Positions 26,422-37,791 of a DNA stretch of 64,000 bases are shown piece by piece. The translations under genes were made by a program, and so were the position numbers. Origin of the DNA: Mycolicibacterium fortuitum subsp. fortuitum (GTDB lineage Bacteria; Actinomycetota; Actinomycetes; Mycobacteriales; Mycobacteriaceae); the NCBI RefSeq assembly GCF_022179545.1, contig NZ_AP025518.1, positions 4,712,001 to 4,776,000 on the forward strand, written 5' to 3'. Every line of letters starts with the position of its first letter. Position 1 is the first letter of the stretch. Below the pieces are notes generated by a model. The model was not told the DNA's origin. It did not search any database and worked only from the letters and a program-made list of their open reading frames with translations.

Positions 26422-27150
26422 GTGCAAGTGACTGTCCTCAGCGGTGCCGGCATCTCGGCGGAGAGCGGTGTCCCCACCTTCCGCGACGTGGAGACGGGCC
26501 TGTGGGCAAAGGTGGACCCTTACGAGATATCCAGCATCGAAGGCTGGCAGCGGCACCCGGAGAAGGTCTGGGCCTGGTATCTGTGGCGCCATTACATGAT
26601 GGCGCATGTGTTGCCCAACGACGGGCATCGCGCCGTGGCGGCCTGGCAGGACTTCGCCGACGTCCACGTCATCACCCAGAACGTCGACAACCTGCATGAG
26701 CGGGCCGGCAGCACCAACGTCTATCACCTGCACGGCAATTTGTTCGAGTTCCGTTGTGATGCTTGCGGTTCGCGATTCGAGGGTGACCTGCCGGAGATGC
26801 CGGAGCCGGTCGAGACCATCGAACCCCCGGTATGTCCGTGCGGCGGCCTGATCCGGCCGAGTGTGGTGTGGTTCGGCGAGCCTCTTCCCGACGACGCCTG
26901 GCAACGGTCAGTGCTTGCAGTCAGCAACGCCGACGTGGTGATCGTGGTGGGCACCAGCTCGGTCGTCTATCCGGCGGCAGGTCTGCCCGAGGCGGCCCTG
27001 GCGGCAGGCACCGTCGTGATCGAGGTCAATCCGGAACGCACACCGCTGTCCGACAGCGCCACGCTGTCGTTGCGCGAGACCGCAGCCGGCTCCCTGCCGA
27101 ACCTGCTGCAGCGGTTACCCACCCTGCTCGGTAGTCGCGACGCGGGCTAG
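26422..27150 (+). CDS. cobB: NAD-dependent protein deacylase, sirtuin class (Rv1151c-like)
   Basis: A 242-residue sirtuin. GTG 26422 aligns the start with the N terminus I recall for Rv1151c. The NAD-binding motif [17 protein letters not shown] is present, [11 protein letters not shown] follows, the catalytic His lies in [12 protein letters not shown], and the zinc is held by CDAC and CPCGG. The enzyme removes acetyl or succinyl groups from lysines with NAD, for example reactivating acetyl-CoA synthetase in other bacteria. Presence close to acetate-type symporters and many acyl-CoA enzymes fits a role in acyl metabolism. The 3' end overlaps the convergent methyltransferase by 4 bases. Confidence 0.92.
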   Translation: MQVTVLSGAGISAESGVPTFRDVETGLWAKVDPYEISSIEGWQRHPEKVWAWYLWRHYMMAHVLPNDGHRAVAAWQDFADVHVITQNVDNLHERAGSTNVYHLHGNLFEFRCDACGSRFEGDLPEMPEPVETIEPPVCPCGGLIRPSVVWFGEPLPDDAWQRSVLAVSNADVVIVVGTSSVVYPAAGLPEAALAAGTVVIEVNPERTPLSDSATLSLRETAAGSLPNLLQRLPTLLGSRDAG

Positions 27151-27782
27151 GCCGGCCTGACCGCGCGTCCGATCGCGAATTCCGTCACCGGCAGCGGCAC
27201 CCAGGCCGGCATCGCCATCTCGCGGTGCGCGGTCTCCACCTGGAATCCGCTGTCGGCGATGGCCTGCTCGGTGTGCCGATGGGTGTGGCAGTTGCCGAAC
27301 AACCGCGGCCATACCGTGGCATCGGCCGCCCGCTGCATCCGGGAGCGCCAGCCGGTACCCGCAACATGCTCCAGGTACCGCAGCTCGCCGCCGGGGCGGA
27401 CAATCGAAAACAACTGGCGCAGAACCGTCTCGGGCTGATCGATCGAGCACAGCACCAACGAGCACACCACCGCATCGAACGGCTCTACGCTGCTGAACTT
27501 CTCGGCAGTGTCGCTGGTGACCGTCACCGGTACCGGAGCCAGCCCCGCCGCGTCACGGGCCACCTCGGCAAGGTGACGTTCGGGTTCGATGGCGACCACC
27601 TCGGTCACCGTCGGCGGATAGAAGGCGAAGTTGGTGCCGGTACCCGCGCCGATCTCCAGGACGCGGCCGCTGAGTCCGGTGAGATTCTCACCGCGCAACC
27701 GGCGCAGCGCCTGCGGCTCCGAACTCGACAGCGTCTTCCACACCCGCGCGAAGAACGGATTGTCCACGGTTCTGTCGGTCAC
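27147..27782 (-). CDS. Class I SAM-dependent methyltransferase (Rv1147-like)
   Basis: A 211-residue methyltransferase from GTG 27782 (ORF could start further upstream inside the TetR gene, but GTGA overlap with the TetR stop favours 27782). The SAM motif is [16 protein letters not shown], the acidic motif [10 protein letters not shown], and motif [15 protein letters not shown]. This is the UbiE/Coq5-like group with the tail [14 protein letters not shown]. In M. tuberculosis Rv1147 also follows mmpL13, so the link between this enzyme and the MmpL transporter is conserved; it may methylate the exported lipid. Confidence 0.85.
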   Translation of the reverse strand: MTDRTVDNPFFARVWKTLSSSEPQALRRLRGENLTGLSGRVLEIGAGTGTNFAFYPPTVTEVVAIEPERHLAEVARDAAGLAPVPVTVTSDTAEKFSSVEPFDAVVCSLVLCSIDQPETVLRQLFSIVRPGGELRYLEHVAGTGWRSRMQRAADATVWPRLFGNCHTHRHTEQAIADSGFQVETAHREMAMPAWVPLPVTEFAIGRAVRPA

Positions 27783-28486
27783 GGCTTCTGCCCTTCTTCG
27801 GTCGGTTCGCTGTCCAGGCCCTTCAACCGGGCGATGGTCTCCATGGGCTCCAGGTCGGTTCCGATGATCCCCGACGCGATCTGACCAGTACACACCGCCC
27901 GCAGCACCCGGTCGGTGAACTCCTCGACATCTCCCCAAGGCAGATAGGGTTTGGAGATCAGCAGCGCCGCTACTCCGTGCGCCGCGGTCCACAGTTCCAA
28001 GGCCAACGTCGTGGCGTCACCCGGTGGGTAGATACCTTCGCTGATCAGAGCCTCCATCGCGGCCCGCATGTGCTGGAACGCAGAGCTGTTCAGCGCGGTG
28101 TCGACGTCACTGCCGGGCCTGCCCTCACCCATCGTGGCCAGCCGGTACAACTCAGGCGTACGCCTGGCGAAGTTCACGTAGGCGTGCCCCTGCGCGCGCA
28201 ACACCTCGATGGTGGAGGTGTGATCGGCGGCGGCACGCTGCATCTCCTCGTCGAGTTTCTCGAAGTAGCGCGAGCACACCGCGTCCAGCAGTGTGTCCTT
28301 GTCCTCGAAGTGCAGGTAGATCGACGGCGGTGTGACCCCGACCCGCTCGGCCACCGAGCGAATCGACACTGCCTTGGCATGACCGGTTTCCAGCAGCAGT
28401 TCGGTTGTGGCGTCGAGGATCTGATCACGCAGCAGCTCGCCGGAGCCGCGCGGTGCACGGCGCCGTTTACGTGACTGGATCACCAC
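27779..28486 (-). CDS. TetR/AcrR-family repressor of the MmpL operon
   Basis: A 235-residue regulator. The helix-turn-helix reads SIRSVAERVGVTPPSIYLHFEDKDTLLDA (about residues 40-68) after a very basic N terminus QSRKRRRAPRGSG. The C-terminal domain is of the TetR_C_33-like kind (EMQRAAADHTSTIEV, ELYRLATMGEGRPG). It lies 1 base after mmpL and overlaps the methyltransferase by 4 nt, so it is the middle gene of a three-gene operon and probably represses its own promoter through the dyad at 30839. Such autoregulated MmpL operons often respond to lipids or drugs. Confidence 0.87.
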   Translation of the reverse strand: MVIQSRKRRRAPRGSGELLRDQILDATTELLLETGHAKAVSIRSVAERVGVTPPSIYLHFEDKDTLLDAVCSRYFEKLDEEMQRAAADHTSTIEVLRAQGHAYVNFARRTPELYRLATMGEGRPGSDVDTALNSSAFQHMRAAMEALISEGIYPPGDATTLALELWTAAHGVAALLISKPYLPWGDVEEFTDRVLRAVCTGQIASGIIGTDLEPMETIARLKGLDSEPTEEGQKP

Positions 28487-28487
28487 G

Positions 28488-30812
28488 CTAACCAGGATCC
28501 TTCACACCGGCTCCGGCCCGCTCGCACTCGTCCGGTTCTCGGGGCGCATCGCCGGACACGGCGTCGTCCGGACCCGATTCGCTGATCCCGATGCGCTCGT
28601 GCAACCGGGCCAACGGTGCGGGTGCCCACCAGTTCCACTGCCCCATCAGGTGCATGAAGGCCGGCACCAACAGCATGCGCACCAACGTGGCATCGACCAG
28701 TACCGCAATGGTCAGGCCCAGGCCGAACATGCGCATGAAGGCGACCTGCGCGGCGATCAGCGCGGCAAAGGAGATCGACATCAGCAATGCCGCGGCAGTC
28801 ACCACCCGACCGGTACGGGCCAGGCCGAGCGCGACGCTCTCGTCGTTGCGTTGCCGCGGGGACATCTCAGTACCGTCAGCCCGGGGCCGGCCGGATTCGA
28901 GCCAGTACTCGCGGATCCGCGAAACCAGGAACACCTCATAGTCCATCGACAGACCGAATGCGATGCAGAACAACAACACCGGAAGATTGGCCACCAGCGT
29001 GCCCGTCGATGTGGTGCCCAGTGCCCCCAGATGGCCGTCCTGGAAGATCCACACCAACGCACCGAACGCGGCCGACAGAGACAAGATGTTGAGCACCAAC
29101 GCTTTCAGCGGGAGCACCACACTGCCGGTGAGCAGGAACAGCAGTACGAATGTGATTGCGGCGATGACGCCGAGCACCATCGGCAGCCGCGAGGTGATCG
29201 CATGCGAGCTGTCACGGTTGACCTGCGCGAGACCGGTGAACTGGACCTCGGCCGGGGCGGGAACGGCATGCAGGGCGTCGAGCTGTGCCTCAGAGGCATC
29301 GCTGAACAACGGCACATGGCTCCCGACGGTGAGATACGCGCTGCCCTCGGCCATTCCGGTTCCCGAGGTCGGCGGGCCGACGCGACGGCCGTCGACGAAG
29401 GTGCCGCCGGGCGCGGACACCGAGACCCCGTCGGCGGCGCGGGACAGCTCACCGGCGTACCGGTCGAGTTGAGCTGGAGTCAGGCGGGTCACGTCGGGCA
29501 GCACCACGGTGACCGCGGTCGAGGAGTCGACCGCGAAATCGTTGCGCAGCTCGTCGCCGAGTTGCCGGGACGACGCCGACGACGGCAGCACCCGGTCGTC
29601 GGGGAAGCCCCACTTGATGCCGAGGAACGGTGCGCCGAGCATGAGCAACAGCGCGATCACCGCGAGCCCGACCGGAACCGAGCGGCGCATGACCCGCTTG
29701 GTCATGCGGTACCAGAACGTCTGCTCGACGGGTTTGCGCACCGGCTCGGGCCGGCCCAGGACCCGTCGGAGGAACCGGCGCACGTCGTAGGCGTCGAGGC
29801 GATCCCCCAGCAGCACGATCGCGGCCGGGGCCACCACGATGGCGGCGAAGGCCGCCAAGGCCACCACCGCGATGCCCGCGTAGGCAAACGACTTGAGGAA
29901 GTACATCGGGAACAGCACCATCGCGACCATCGACAGTGCCACTGTCATCGCCGAGAACAGCACCGTGCGCCCGGCCGTCACCATCGTGCGCACCAACGCC
30001 CGGTCCGGGTCGGCGCCGTCGGCCAACTCGTCGCGGTAGCGGCTCACGATCAGCAGCGTGTAGTCGATGGCCAGCGCCAGCCCCATTGCAACGGTGAGGT
30101 TGAGCGCGAAGATCGAGACGTCGGTGACCATGGTGAACCCGCGCAGCACCGCCAGTGACCCGAGTATCGCGAAGCCGCCGACCGCCAGCGGCAACGCCGC
30201 GGCGAGCAGTCCGCCGAACACCCACACCAGCACCAGGAAGCTCAACGGGATCGCGATCGATTCCATCATCAAGAGGTCTTTTTCGCTCTGCCCGTTGATC
30301 TGGACGTAGATCATCGCCTCACCGCCGGCGCGCACCGTGACACCGTCGCGGTCGTGCACGAGTTGATCGGTGAGCTCCTTGGCGTGCTTCTGTGCGCCGC
30401 TCTCGCCGCCGGTGATGCCGGCCAGGATGAGGCCGGTCTTGCCGTCCTTGCTGATCAGCGTCGCCGCCGCAGGCGGGGGCACGGTCCAGGCCGAGCTGAC
30501 CTCGGTCACGTACGGCGAAGCCTTGAGTTTGGCGGCGATGTCGGTGCCCACGGCCCTGGCCGCCGGGCTGTTCGCACCGGCCGCCGAGTCGTCGGCGACG
30601 CTGATGACCAGCTGCATGTCGCCGCGCGCGAACTTGTCCGACAGCAGCGCCGTTGCCCGTGCCGACTCCGACGTCGGGTCCTGGAATCCGCCCGCCGACA
30701 GGCTCTTGGCGACGGGAATGCCGAATACGCCGGCGGCGACCATCACCAATGCGGCCACTGCGAGAACCCGTCGCGGCGCGGCGAGGGCCAGATGTGCGAT
30801 GCGGTGGAGCAA
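28488..30812 (-). CDS. MmpL-family RND transporter, intact MmpL13-like
   Basis: A 774-residue RND transporter with 12 helices in two halves. Helix 4 bears the proton-relay segment VAMGLALAIDYTLLIVSRYRDE and helix 10 the paired FGLSMDYEVFLVSRIREY; both Asp-Tyr pairs are present. Two large extracytoplasmic loops (about 40-185 and 420-545) carry the porter domains. MmpL proteins export lipids or siderophores in mycobacteria. Context (downstream Rv1147-like methyltransferase, nearby Rv1144/mcr) equates it with the locus that is split into mmpL13a and mmpL13b in M. tuberculosis; here it is one intact frame. Confidence 0.88.
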   Translation of the reverse strand: MLHRIAHLALAAPRRVLAVAALVMVAAGVFGIPVAKSLSAGGFQDPTSESARATALLSDKFARGDMQLVISVADDSAAGANSPAARAVGTDIAAKLKASPYVTEVSSAWTVPPPAAATLISKDGKTGLILAGITGGESGAQKHAKELTDQLVHDRDGVTVRAGGEAMIYVQINGQSEKDLLMMESIAIPLSFLVLVWVFGGLLAAALPLAVGGFAILGSLAVLRGFTMVTDVSIFALNLTVAMGLALAIDYTLLIVSRYRDELADGADPDRALVRTMVTAGRTVLFSAMTVALSMVAMVLFPMYFLKSFAYAGIAVVALAAFAAIVVAPAAIVLLGDRLDAYDVRRFLRRVLGRPEPVRKPVEQTFWYRMTKRVMRRSVPVGLAVIALLLMLGAPFLGIKWGFPDDRVLPSSASSRQLGDELRNDFAVDSSTAVTVVLPDVTRLTPAQLDRYAGELSRAADGVSVSAPGGTFVDGRRVGPPTSGTGMAEGSAYLTVGSHVPLFSDASEAQLDALHAVPAPAEVQFTGLAQVNRDSSHAITSRLPMVLGVIAAITFVLLFLLTGSVVLPLKALVLNILSLSAAFGALVWIFQDGHLGALGTTSTGTLVANLPVLLFCIAFGLSMDYEVFLVSRIREYWLESGRPRADGTEMSPRQRNDESVALGLARTGRVVTAAALLMSISFAALIAAQVAFMRMFGLGLTIAVLVDATLVRMLLVPAFMHLMGQWNWWAPAPLARLHERIGISESGPDDAVSGDAPREPDECERAGAGVKDPG

Positions 30813-30838
30813 TGCGCGTCCTTCCCCGATTGGTATCG

Positions 30839-30856
30839 CCGTTAAGTTAACAACGG
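30839..30856. promoter_or_regulatory. Palindromic operator before the mmpL operon
   Basis: CCGTTAAGTTAACAACGG: 5-bp arms CCGTT/AACGG around a centre with its own GTTAAC palindrome, 27 bases upstream of the mmpL start. TTAA-rich dyads of this size are typical TetR sites, and the tetR gene is in the same operon, so autorepression is likely. Confidence 0.6.
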
Positions 30857-30966
30857 TAAGTTTCCAGCGTCAATGTGGGCCTCTCCTTAGATACGGCGAC
30901 GGACGTCGATGGGTTCACTCCGGCATGTCGCGATGAGTTCGGGCGCGTGCACACGTCTAATCGGGC

Positions 30967-31503
30967 ATGACCAACACCATCGAAACCGGCGCCGCGACCG
31001 CTGACATGACCGATACCGGCTTGCTCCTCCTGCGTATCGCCACCGGCGCAACCATGCTCCAGGCCGGCCTGATCAAGGCTTTCGACTTCGGCACCGCCGT
31101 CGGATTCATGGAGTCCAGCGGCTGGCGGCTCCCGGCGTTTGGCGCCTTCATGGTCACCGCGGCCGAGACACTCGGCGGCATCGGCCTGCTGCTCGGCATC
31201 CTGACGCCGCTGGCGGCCTGCGCCGTGATCGGCGCGATGGTCGACGCCTGGGCCGTGAACGTCTCGGCCGACGCCTTCTGGTCGCAGCCGTTCAACGTGC
31301 CGTTCCTGGCCGCGTTCGGCGCGGCGGCGCTGCTGTTCACCGACGCAGGGGCCTACTCGGTGGACCAGCGGGTGTTCGGCCGCTCCCGGGTATCGGGCCG
31401 GGCATCTGTGGGGCTGGCCTTCATCGGCGTCGCCGTCGCCGTGGTCACGTGGATCGCACTGAACGGGACCAACCCCATCCACTTCACGAAGCCGGGTGCC
31501 TGA
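30967..31503 (+). CDS. DoxX-family membrane protein
   Basis: A 178-residue protein with four to five membrane helices: TGLLLLRIATGATMLQAGLI with KAFDFG, then AFMVTAAETLGGIGLLLGIL, TPLAACAVIGAMVDAWAVN and a final helix before NGTNPIHFTKPGA. The Arg in LLRIATG and the 'AETLGGIGLLLG' helix are the DoxX signature. DoxX proteins take part in thiol or quinone-linked redox processes at the membrane (for example with SodA and SseA in M. tuberculosis). It is divergent from the mmpL operon. Confidence 0.82.
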   Translation: MTNTIETGAATADMTDTGLLLLRIATGATMLQAGLIKAFDFGTAVGFMESSGWRLPAFGAFMVTAAETLGGIGLLLGILTPLAACAVIGAMVDAWAVNVSADAFWSQPFNVPFLAAFGAAALLFTDAGAYSVDQRVFGRSRVSGRASVGLAFIGVAVAVVTWIALNGTNPIHFTKPGA

Positions 31504-31693
31504 CCACAGCGTGTGCCGTTCGCGTCGATATCCACACCAGGGCTGCGCCCAGCTCCTCAAGCGACCCTGCGGTAGAAATCGGCGCAGCCGCACAGCCGCG
31601 GAGTGGTCCGCCGCCGGCAGGAGCTACTCACCAGAAACCTACCCAAAAGTAGGATTGCCACCATTTTCCGAACCGTGACTCAAAGATTCCTTA

Positions 31694-31849
31694 ATGGTGA
31701 CCCATACGCTCAGTGTCATGTGGATCGACGACACCAGTGCCGATGTCATCAAGGTTGACTTCGAGGCCCTCTACCACGGCGATGTCCTCGTCGAGGGTGA
31801 AACCTCCGAACAGTTTGACGACTTCCAAGAACTGCCCACCGCAGTATGA
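31694..31849 (+). CDS. Small acidic protein, 51 residues, function unknown
   Basis: ATG 31694 to TGA 31847-31849. Product: MVTHTLSVMWIDDTSADVIK, then VDFEALYHGDVLVEGETSEQ, then FDDFQELPTAV; strongly acidic, no membrane helix, no cysteine. Codon third positions are mostly G or C with an even spread of codons, unlike the surrounding non-coding DNA. A near-perfect hairpin terminator begins 3 bases after the stop, strong evidence for a short transcribed unit. No clear ribosome-binding site; an in-frame ATG at 31718 is another possible start. I do not recognise the family. Confidence 0.55.
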   Translation: MVTHTLSVMWIDDTSADVIKVDFEALYHGDVLVEGETSEQFDDFQELPTAV

Positions 31850-31851
31850 GA

Positions 31852-31877
31852 AAACGCGCGCCTCGCGGCGCGCGTTT
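31852..31877 (+). terminator. Hairpin terminator of the 51-residue gene
   Basis: Perfect 10-bp stem AAACGCGCGC / GCGCGCGTTT with a 6-base loop, ending in TTT. It begins 3 bases after the small gene's stop codon. Confidence 0.85.
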
Positions 31878-31918
31878 CCCATCTAGAATTTGCTGTAACT
31901 CGCCCCTCTCCGGGGCCA

Positions 31919-33706
<1,788 letters not shown>

Positions 33707-33770
33707 GTACCGCATTCCTTTCCGGCCGGCTTGCCGCCGGCCCCTTTGGTCGAACCAAACAGTGGTTGAA

Positions 33771-34862
33771 CTAAACCCAGTCCCGCAGAACGGCTTCCGT
33801 ATCGGCCCCGCGGGGACGCGGCGGAGTCGGCTCGGCCGTGGTGCTGCGCGAGAACCGCGGTGCCGGCATCGGCTGCAGGTGGCCCCCGTCGTCGAAGAAC
33901 GTGTCGCGCTCGGCGATGTGCGGTTCGGTTAGCACCTCGGCGAACGACAACACCGGCGTGGCACACGCATCGGTGCCGGCGAACACCTTGGCCCAGTGAT
34001 CGCGATCGTGGGCGGCGAAGGCCTTGGTGAAGGCCTCACGCAGCTCGGGCCAGCGGGCCATGTCGTTCTGCCCCGGAAGATCTGCGCCGTCCAGGCCCAA
34101 TCCCTTGAGCAGCTCCGCGTAGAACTGCGGCTCGATGGCGCCGATGGCCATGTACTTGCCGTCGGCGGTCTCGTAGGTGTCGTAGTAGGGCGCGCCGGTG
34201 TCGAGCATGTTGGTGCCACGCTCGTCGGACCACATGCCCTGGCTGCGGAAGCTCCACATCATCTGCATCAGCACCGACGAGCCGTCGACCATCGCGGCGT
34301 CGATCACCTGACCCTTGCCCGAGGTCTGCCGCTCGAACAGGGCCGAGAGGACGCCGACGAGCAGGAACATCGACCCGCCACCGAAATCCCCGGCCAGGTT
34401 CAGCGGCGGGACCGGACGCTCCCCCTTGCGGCCGACCGCGTGCAGCAGGCCGTTGAGCGAGATGTAGTTGATGTCGTGGCCGGCCTGCAGGGCCCGCGGG
34501 CCTTCCTGGCCCCAGCCCGTCATGCGGGCGTAGATCAGCCGGTCGTTGATCTTGGCGCAATCCTCGGGGCCCAGGCCCAGACGTTCGGTGACACCGGGCC
34601 GATAGCCCTCGATCAGCACGTCAGCCTTGGAGATCAGCTTGAGCACCAGCTCGCGTCCCTCGTCACTCTTGAGATCAGCCGCGACCGAGCGGCGGTTGCG
34701 CAACATCGAGTCGCGTTCACCGGCGGGCACTCCCCCGCTGCGGCCCGGTCGTTCGACGCGCACGACGTCGGCACCCAGGTCGCCGAGAATCATCGCCGCG
34801 TGCGGGCCGGGGCCGATGCCGGCCAACTCCACAACGCGTAAACCCTGCAGTGGTCCTGCCAT
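33771..34862 (-). CDS. mcr: Alpha-methylacyl-CoA racemase (Rv1143-like)
   Basis: A 363-residue class III CoA-transferase-fold enzyme from ATG 34862: [20 protein letters not shown], the start of Mcr. The catalytic set is visible: His in QAGHDINYI, Asp in [11 protein letters not shown] and Glu in [16 protein letters not shown]. It epimerises 2R- and 2S-methylacyl-CoA thioesters so that methyl-branched fatty acids and the cholesterol side chain can enter beta-oxidation. Divergent from echA10 with 134 bases between. The downstream SDR and oxidoreductase complete a likely branched-acyl pathway. Confidence 0.92.
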   Translation of the reverse strand: MAGPLQGLRVVELAGIGPGPHAAMILGDLGADVVRVERPGRSGGVPAGERDSMLRNRRSVAADLKSDEGRELVLKLISKADVLIEGYRPGVTERLGLGPEDCAKINDRLIYARMTGWGQEGPRALQAGHDINYISLNGLLHAVGRKGERPVPPLNLAGDFGGGSMFLLVGVLSALFERQTSGKGQVIDAAMVDGSSVLMQMMWSFRSQGMWSDERGTNMLDTGAPYYDTYETADGKYMAIGAIEPQFYAELLKGLGLDGADLPGQNDMARWPELREAFTKAFAAHDRDHWAKVFAGTDACATPVLSFAEVLTEPHIAERDTFFDDGGHLQPMPAPRFSRSTTAEPTPPRPRGADTEAVLRDWV

Positions 34863-34996
34863 GCTCTTCCGCCCTTCGCGTGTTAGGCCTTGGTTGACCG
34901 GTGACATAGCTTACTTGTATAACCTTCTCGACCGGCATGGCCATAGCCGGCCCCGCCGCCAACGGGCCTCTGGCCCGCCAGACCTAAGGTGCATAG

Positions 34997-35800
34997 ATGA
35001 CCGTGACCCGCGAATACCCCGACGTAAAAGACGTATCCGTCACTCTTGAGGACGGCGTGCTGTCGGTGACGCTCAACCGGCCCGACAGCCTCAACTCGCT
35101 GACCCAGGGCATGCTCGTCGCGATCGCCGACGCCATGGACCTGGCCGCCGGCGACCCTGAGGTGCGGGTGGTCCGCCTGGGCGGTGCAGGCCGCGGGTTC
35201 AGCTCGGGCGCGGGCATCAGCGAGGAAGACCAGAACGCCGACAGCCATGACGCCGAAGGCGTGCTCGACGCCGCCAACCGCGCGGTCGCCTCCATCGTCG
35301 CGCTGCCCAAGCCTGTCGTGGCCGCGGTGCAGGGACCCGCCGCCGGCGTGGGTGTGTCACTGGCCCTGGCGTGCGACGTCGTTCTGGCCTCCGAGTCCGC
35401 CTTCTTCCTGTTGGCCTTCACCAAGATCGGCCTGATGCCCGATGGCGGCGCTTCGGCACTGGTCGCCGCCAATATCGGCCGGATCCGCGCCATGCGTCTG
35501 GCCCTGCTCGCCGACCGCCTCACCGCGACCGACGCCTTCGACTGGGGTCTGATCAGCGCCGTGTACCCGGCCGACGAGTTCGACGCCGCGGTGGACAAGA
35601 TCATCGCCAAGCTGCGGTCCGGGCCGGCAGTCGCTCTGCGCGAGACCAAGCAGGCCGTCAATGCCGCGACGCTCACCGAGCTCGACGGTGCCTTCGCCCG
35701 CGAGCGCAAGGGCCAGCTGCAACTTCTGGTGTCAGGGGACTTCCGGGAGGGCACCAAGGCCTTCCAGCAGAACCGGCGCCCGGAGTTCAGCGACCAGTAA
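34997..35800 (+). CDS. echA10: Enoyl-CoA hydratase/isomerase family protein (EchA10-like)
   Basis: A 267-residue crotonase. The oxyanion-hole elements are GAGRGFSSGAGIS and VQGPAAGVGVSLALACD. At the usual second catalytic glutamate position the sequence reads FTKIGLMPDGG with no Glu, an arrangement seen in PaaG/isomerase-like or reduced-hydratase members, so it may isomerise rather than hydrate. It is the counterpart of Rv1142c, beside mcr. TAAGGT just upstream of the ATG could be a -10 for a leaderless transcript. Confidence 0.88.
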   Translation: MTVTREYPDVKDVSVTLEDGVLSVTLNRPDSLNSLTQGMLVAIADAMDLAAGDPEVRVVRLGGAGRGFSSGAGISEEDQNADSHDAEGVLDAANRAVASIVALPKPVVAAVQGPAAGVGVSLALACDVVLASESAFFLLAFTKIGLMPDGGASALVAANIGRIRAMRLALLADRLTATDAFDWGLISAVYPADEFDAAVDKIIAKLRSGPAVALRETKQAVNAATLTELDGAFARERKGQLQLLVSGDFREGTKAFQQNRRPEFSDQ

Positions 35801-35865
35801 TCCCGCGCCGGGCTCGGCGAAAATCGTTGGACTCGACCCACTCCGGGTGGGCACCATCGAATGTT

Positions 35866-37152
35866 GTGAGCACACAGCCCGACACCCACAAGCCGGTCGA
35901 TCAGACCGGCGGTTGGCGTGTACTCGCCCCCTTCCGCGTCCGCGAGTACCGGCTGCTGATCGCCGCGGTCACGCTGTCGATCTTCGCCGAGGGCATGTGG
36001 TCGGTGGTGATGGCGTTGCAGGTCATCGCAATCGACAACGATCCGGCCTCGCTGTCGGTGGTGGCCACCTGCATGGGCGTCGGCCTGGTGGCGTTCGTCC
36101 TCGTCGGCGGCATCACCGCCGACTGGGTCAACCAGCGCACGATCATCATCGCGGTGGAGACCGTCAACCTGGTGACGGTCACGGTGGTCGCCGTGCTGGG
36201 GTTGGTCGGGGCACTCAGGATCTGGCACCTTGCCGTCGCGGCGGCCATCCTCGGCATCGCCGCGGCGTTCTTCTTCCCTGCCTACAGCGCCCTGCTGCCG
36301 CGCATCCTGCCCGCCGAACAACTGTTGGCGGCCAACGGTGTCGAGGGCGTGGTGCGCCCGGTCTTCCAGCGTTCGGTCGGCCCGGCGGTCGCGGGCATGG
36401 TGATCGCCGCGACCTTCCCGTCCCTGGGTGCGGTCGTGGTGGCGGCACTGTTCGGGGCGGGTCTGGTCCTGCTGATCTCCACCCGCCCCACCGTGGATTC
36501 GGTTGCGGCGCAGGATCACAGCGCACGGCCGCACGTATTGCGGGACTTGCGGGACGGTTTCGCGTTCATGGTACGCACGCCGTGGCTGCTGTGGACTCTG
36601 TTGTTCGCGAGCATGTTCGTGCTCGTCGTCCTCGGGCCGATCGAGGTGCTGTTGCCGTTCATCGCTCAGGACCGTTTCGCCGACGGGGCCAGGGCCTACG
36701 GATTCATCCTGGCGTTCTTCGGATTCGGTAGCGCCTTGGGCGCGTTGACGGTGTCTTCGCGTCGGATGCCGCGACGCTATCTGACCACGATGATGGCGAT
36801 GTGGGGGCTGGGTTCAGTGCCCTTGATAGCCGTCGGCGTCACCTCGTCGTTTCCGTTGATGGCGTTGGCCACGTTCTGCATCGGCGTCACCGACGGCGCG
36901 GGGATGGTCATCTGGGGAACGTTGTTGCAGCGCCGGGTGCCGACGGAGATGCTCGGGCGGGTGTCGAGCCTGGACTTCTTCGTGTCACTGGCGTTCATGC
37001 CCTTGTCATTCGCGATCGTCGGACCGCTGTCGAAGGTGGTGTCGATGGAGTCCATCTTCCTCGTGGCCGGAGTGCTGCCCGCCGTCCTGGCCGCAGTGGC
37101 GGTGACCGCGGCCAGGATGCCACGCGACGAGCTGGCGCACCCGCTGCGTTAG
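35866..37152 (+). CDS. MFS exporter (EntS/MFS_3 type)
   Basis: A 428-residue, 12-helix transporter from GTG 35866. The MFS_3 pattern is clear: FRVREYRLLIAAVTLSIFAEGM, GGITADWVNQR in the 2-3 loop, FFFPAYSALLPRILPAEQL and a central basic loop RPHVLRDLRDGFAFMVRTPW. Members export siderophores (EntS) or drugs (Tap-type). It follows echA10 by 65 bases but is probably separate. Its 3' end overlaps the convergent protease gene by 4 bases. Substrate unknown. Confidence 0.86.
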   Translation: MSTQPDTHKPVDQTGGWRVLAPFRVREYRLLIAAVTLSIFAEGMWSVVMALQVIAIDNDPASLSVVATCMGVGLVAFVLVGGITADWVNQRTIIIAVETVNLVTVTVVAVLGLVGALRIWHLAVAAAILGIAAAFFFPAYSALLPRILPAEQLLAANGVEGVVRPVFQRSVGPAVAGMVIAATFPSLGAVVVAALFGAGLVLLISTRPTVDSVAAQDHSARPHVLRDLRDGFAFMVRTPWLLWTLLFASMFVLVVLGPIEVLLPFIAQDRFADGARAYGFILAFFGFGSALGALTVSSRRMPRRYLTTMMAMWGLGSVPLIAVGVTSSFPLMALATFCIGVTDGAGMVIWGTLLQRRVPTEMLGRVSSLDFFVSLAFMPLSFAIVGPLSKVVSMESIFLVAGVLPAVLAAVAVTAARMPRDELAHPLR

Positions 37153-37787
37153 ACGCCGAAGATCGGTGGCAGTGCCAGCACCATGATCAGGCCCCAGAAG
37201 AAGTGGGTCAGCATGGGAGCCAGCACACCATCGGTCATTCGGCGTTCCGCCGCGCAGACCGCACCGAGCAGGATCGCGGCGAACCCGAGCATGGGGTTGC
37301 CCGAGGCCATCACCGCGACGACGTAGATCACCGTGGAGATCGTCGCCGGGTGGTGGTCGCCCAATGCGGTGTACAGCGCCCCGCGAAAGAAGAGTTCCTC
37401 GGCCAACCCGTTGATCAGCGTGATCAGCACGACCACCACCAGGCTGCCGTGATTCGCGAATTCCAGTACCGCAGCGACATATTCGCGCAGCCCCGGGATC
37501 AGCCGGGCCACCAGCCCGCCGACCACGAACACCAGACCGAGGCCCAGACCCACCGCCGTGCCGAGAAACACCGGTCGGCGGCCGGTCCCCAGGTGCAACG
37601 GACCGGACAGCAGGGCACCGACTGCCCACACTCCGGCCAGGGCCAAAGTCAGCCAGTAGAAGGAACTCTCACCCGGTTCGAGACCCAGCGAGACCGCCAG
37701 AAGACCAGCCCCGACCACCAGAACCATGGCGACGACGACCCGCCGGCGCAACAGCCCGGCCGGCTGATCCGTCGTCGCCCCCGGCAC
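37149..37787 (-). CDS. CPBP-family intramembrane metalloprotease
   Basis: A membrane protein of 212 residues from GTG 37787 (ATG 37826, overlapping the upstream gene by 35 bases, is an alternative). The CAAX-protease/bacteriocin-processing motifs are present: EELFFRGAL (EExxxR) and THFFWGL (FxxxH-like), separated by two helices. These are glutamate/histidine-based metal proteases in the membrane. It follows the epimerase by 4 bases and is likely co-transcribed. Substrate unknown. Confidence 0.82.
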   Translation of the reverse strand: MPGATTDQPAGLLRRRVVVAMVLVVGAGLLAVSLGLEPGESSFYWLTLALAGVWAVGALLSGPLHLGTGRRPVFLGTAVGLGLGLVFVVGGLVARLIPGLREYVAAVLEFANHGSLVVVVLITLINGLAEELFFRGALYTALGDHHPATISTVIYVVAVMASGNPMLGFAAILLGAVCAAERRMTDGVLAPMLTHFFWGLIMVLALPPIFGV

Positions 37788-37791
37788 GCCC

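Noticed and set aside
28599..30158. Long plus-strand open frame opposite the mmpL gene
   Set aside because: His/Arg/Gln-rich shadow typical of antisense high-GC sequence; the MmpL frame is clearly the coding one.
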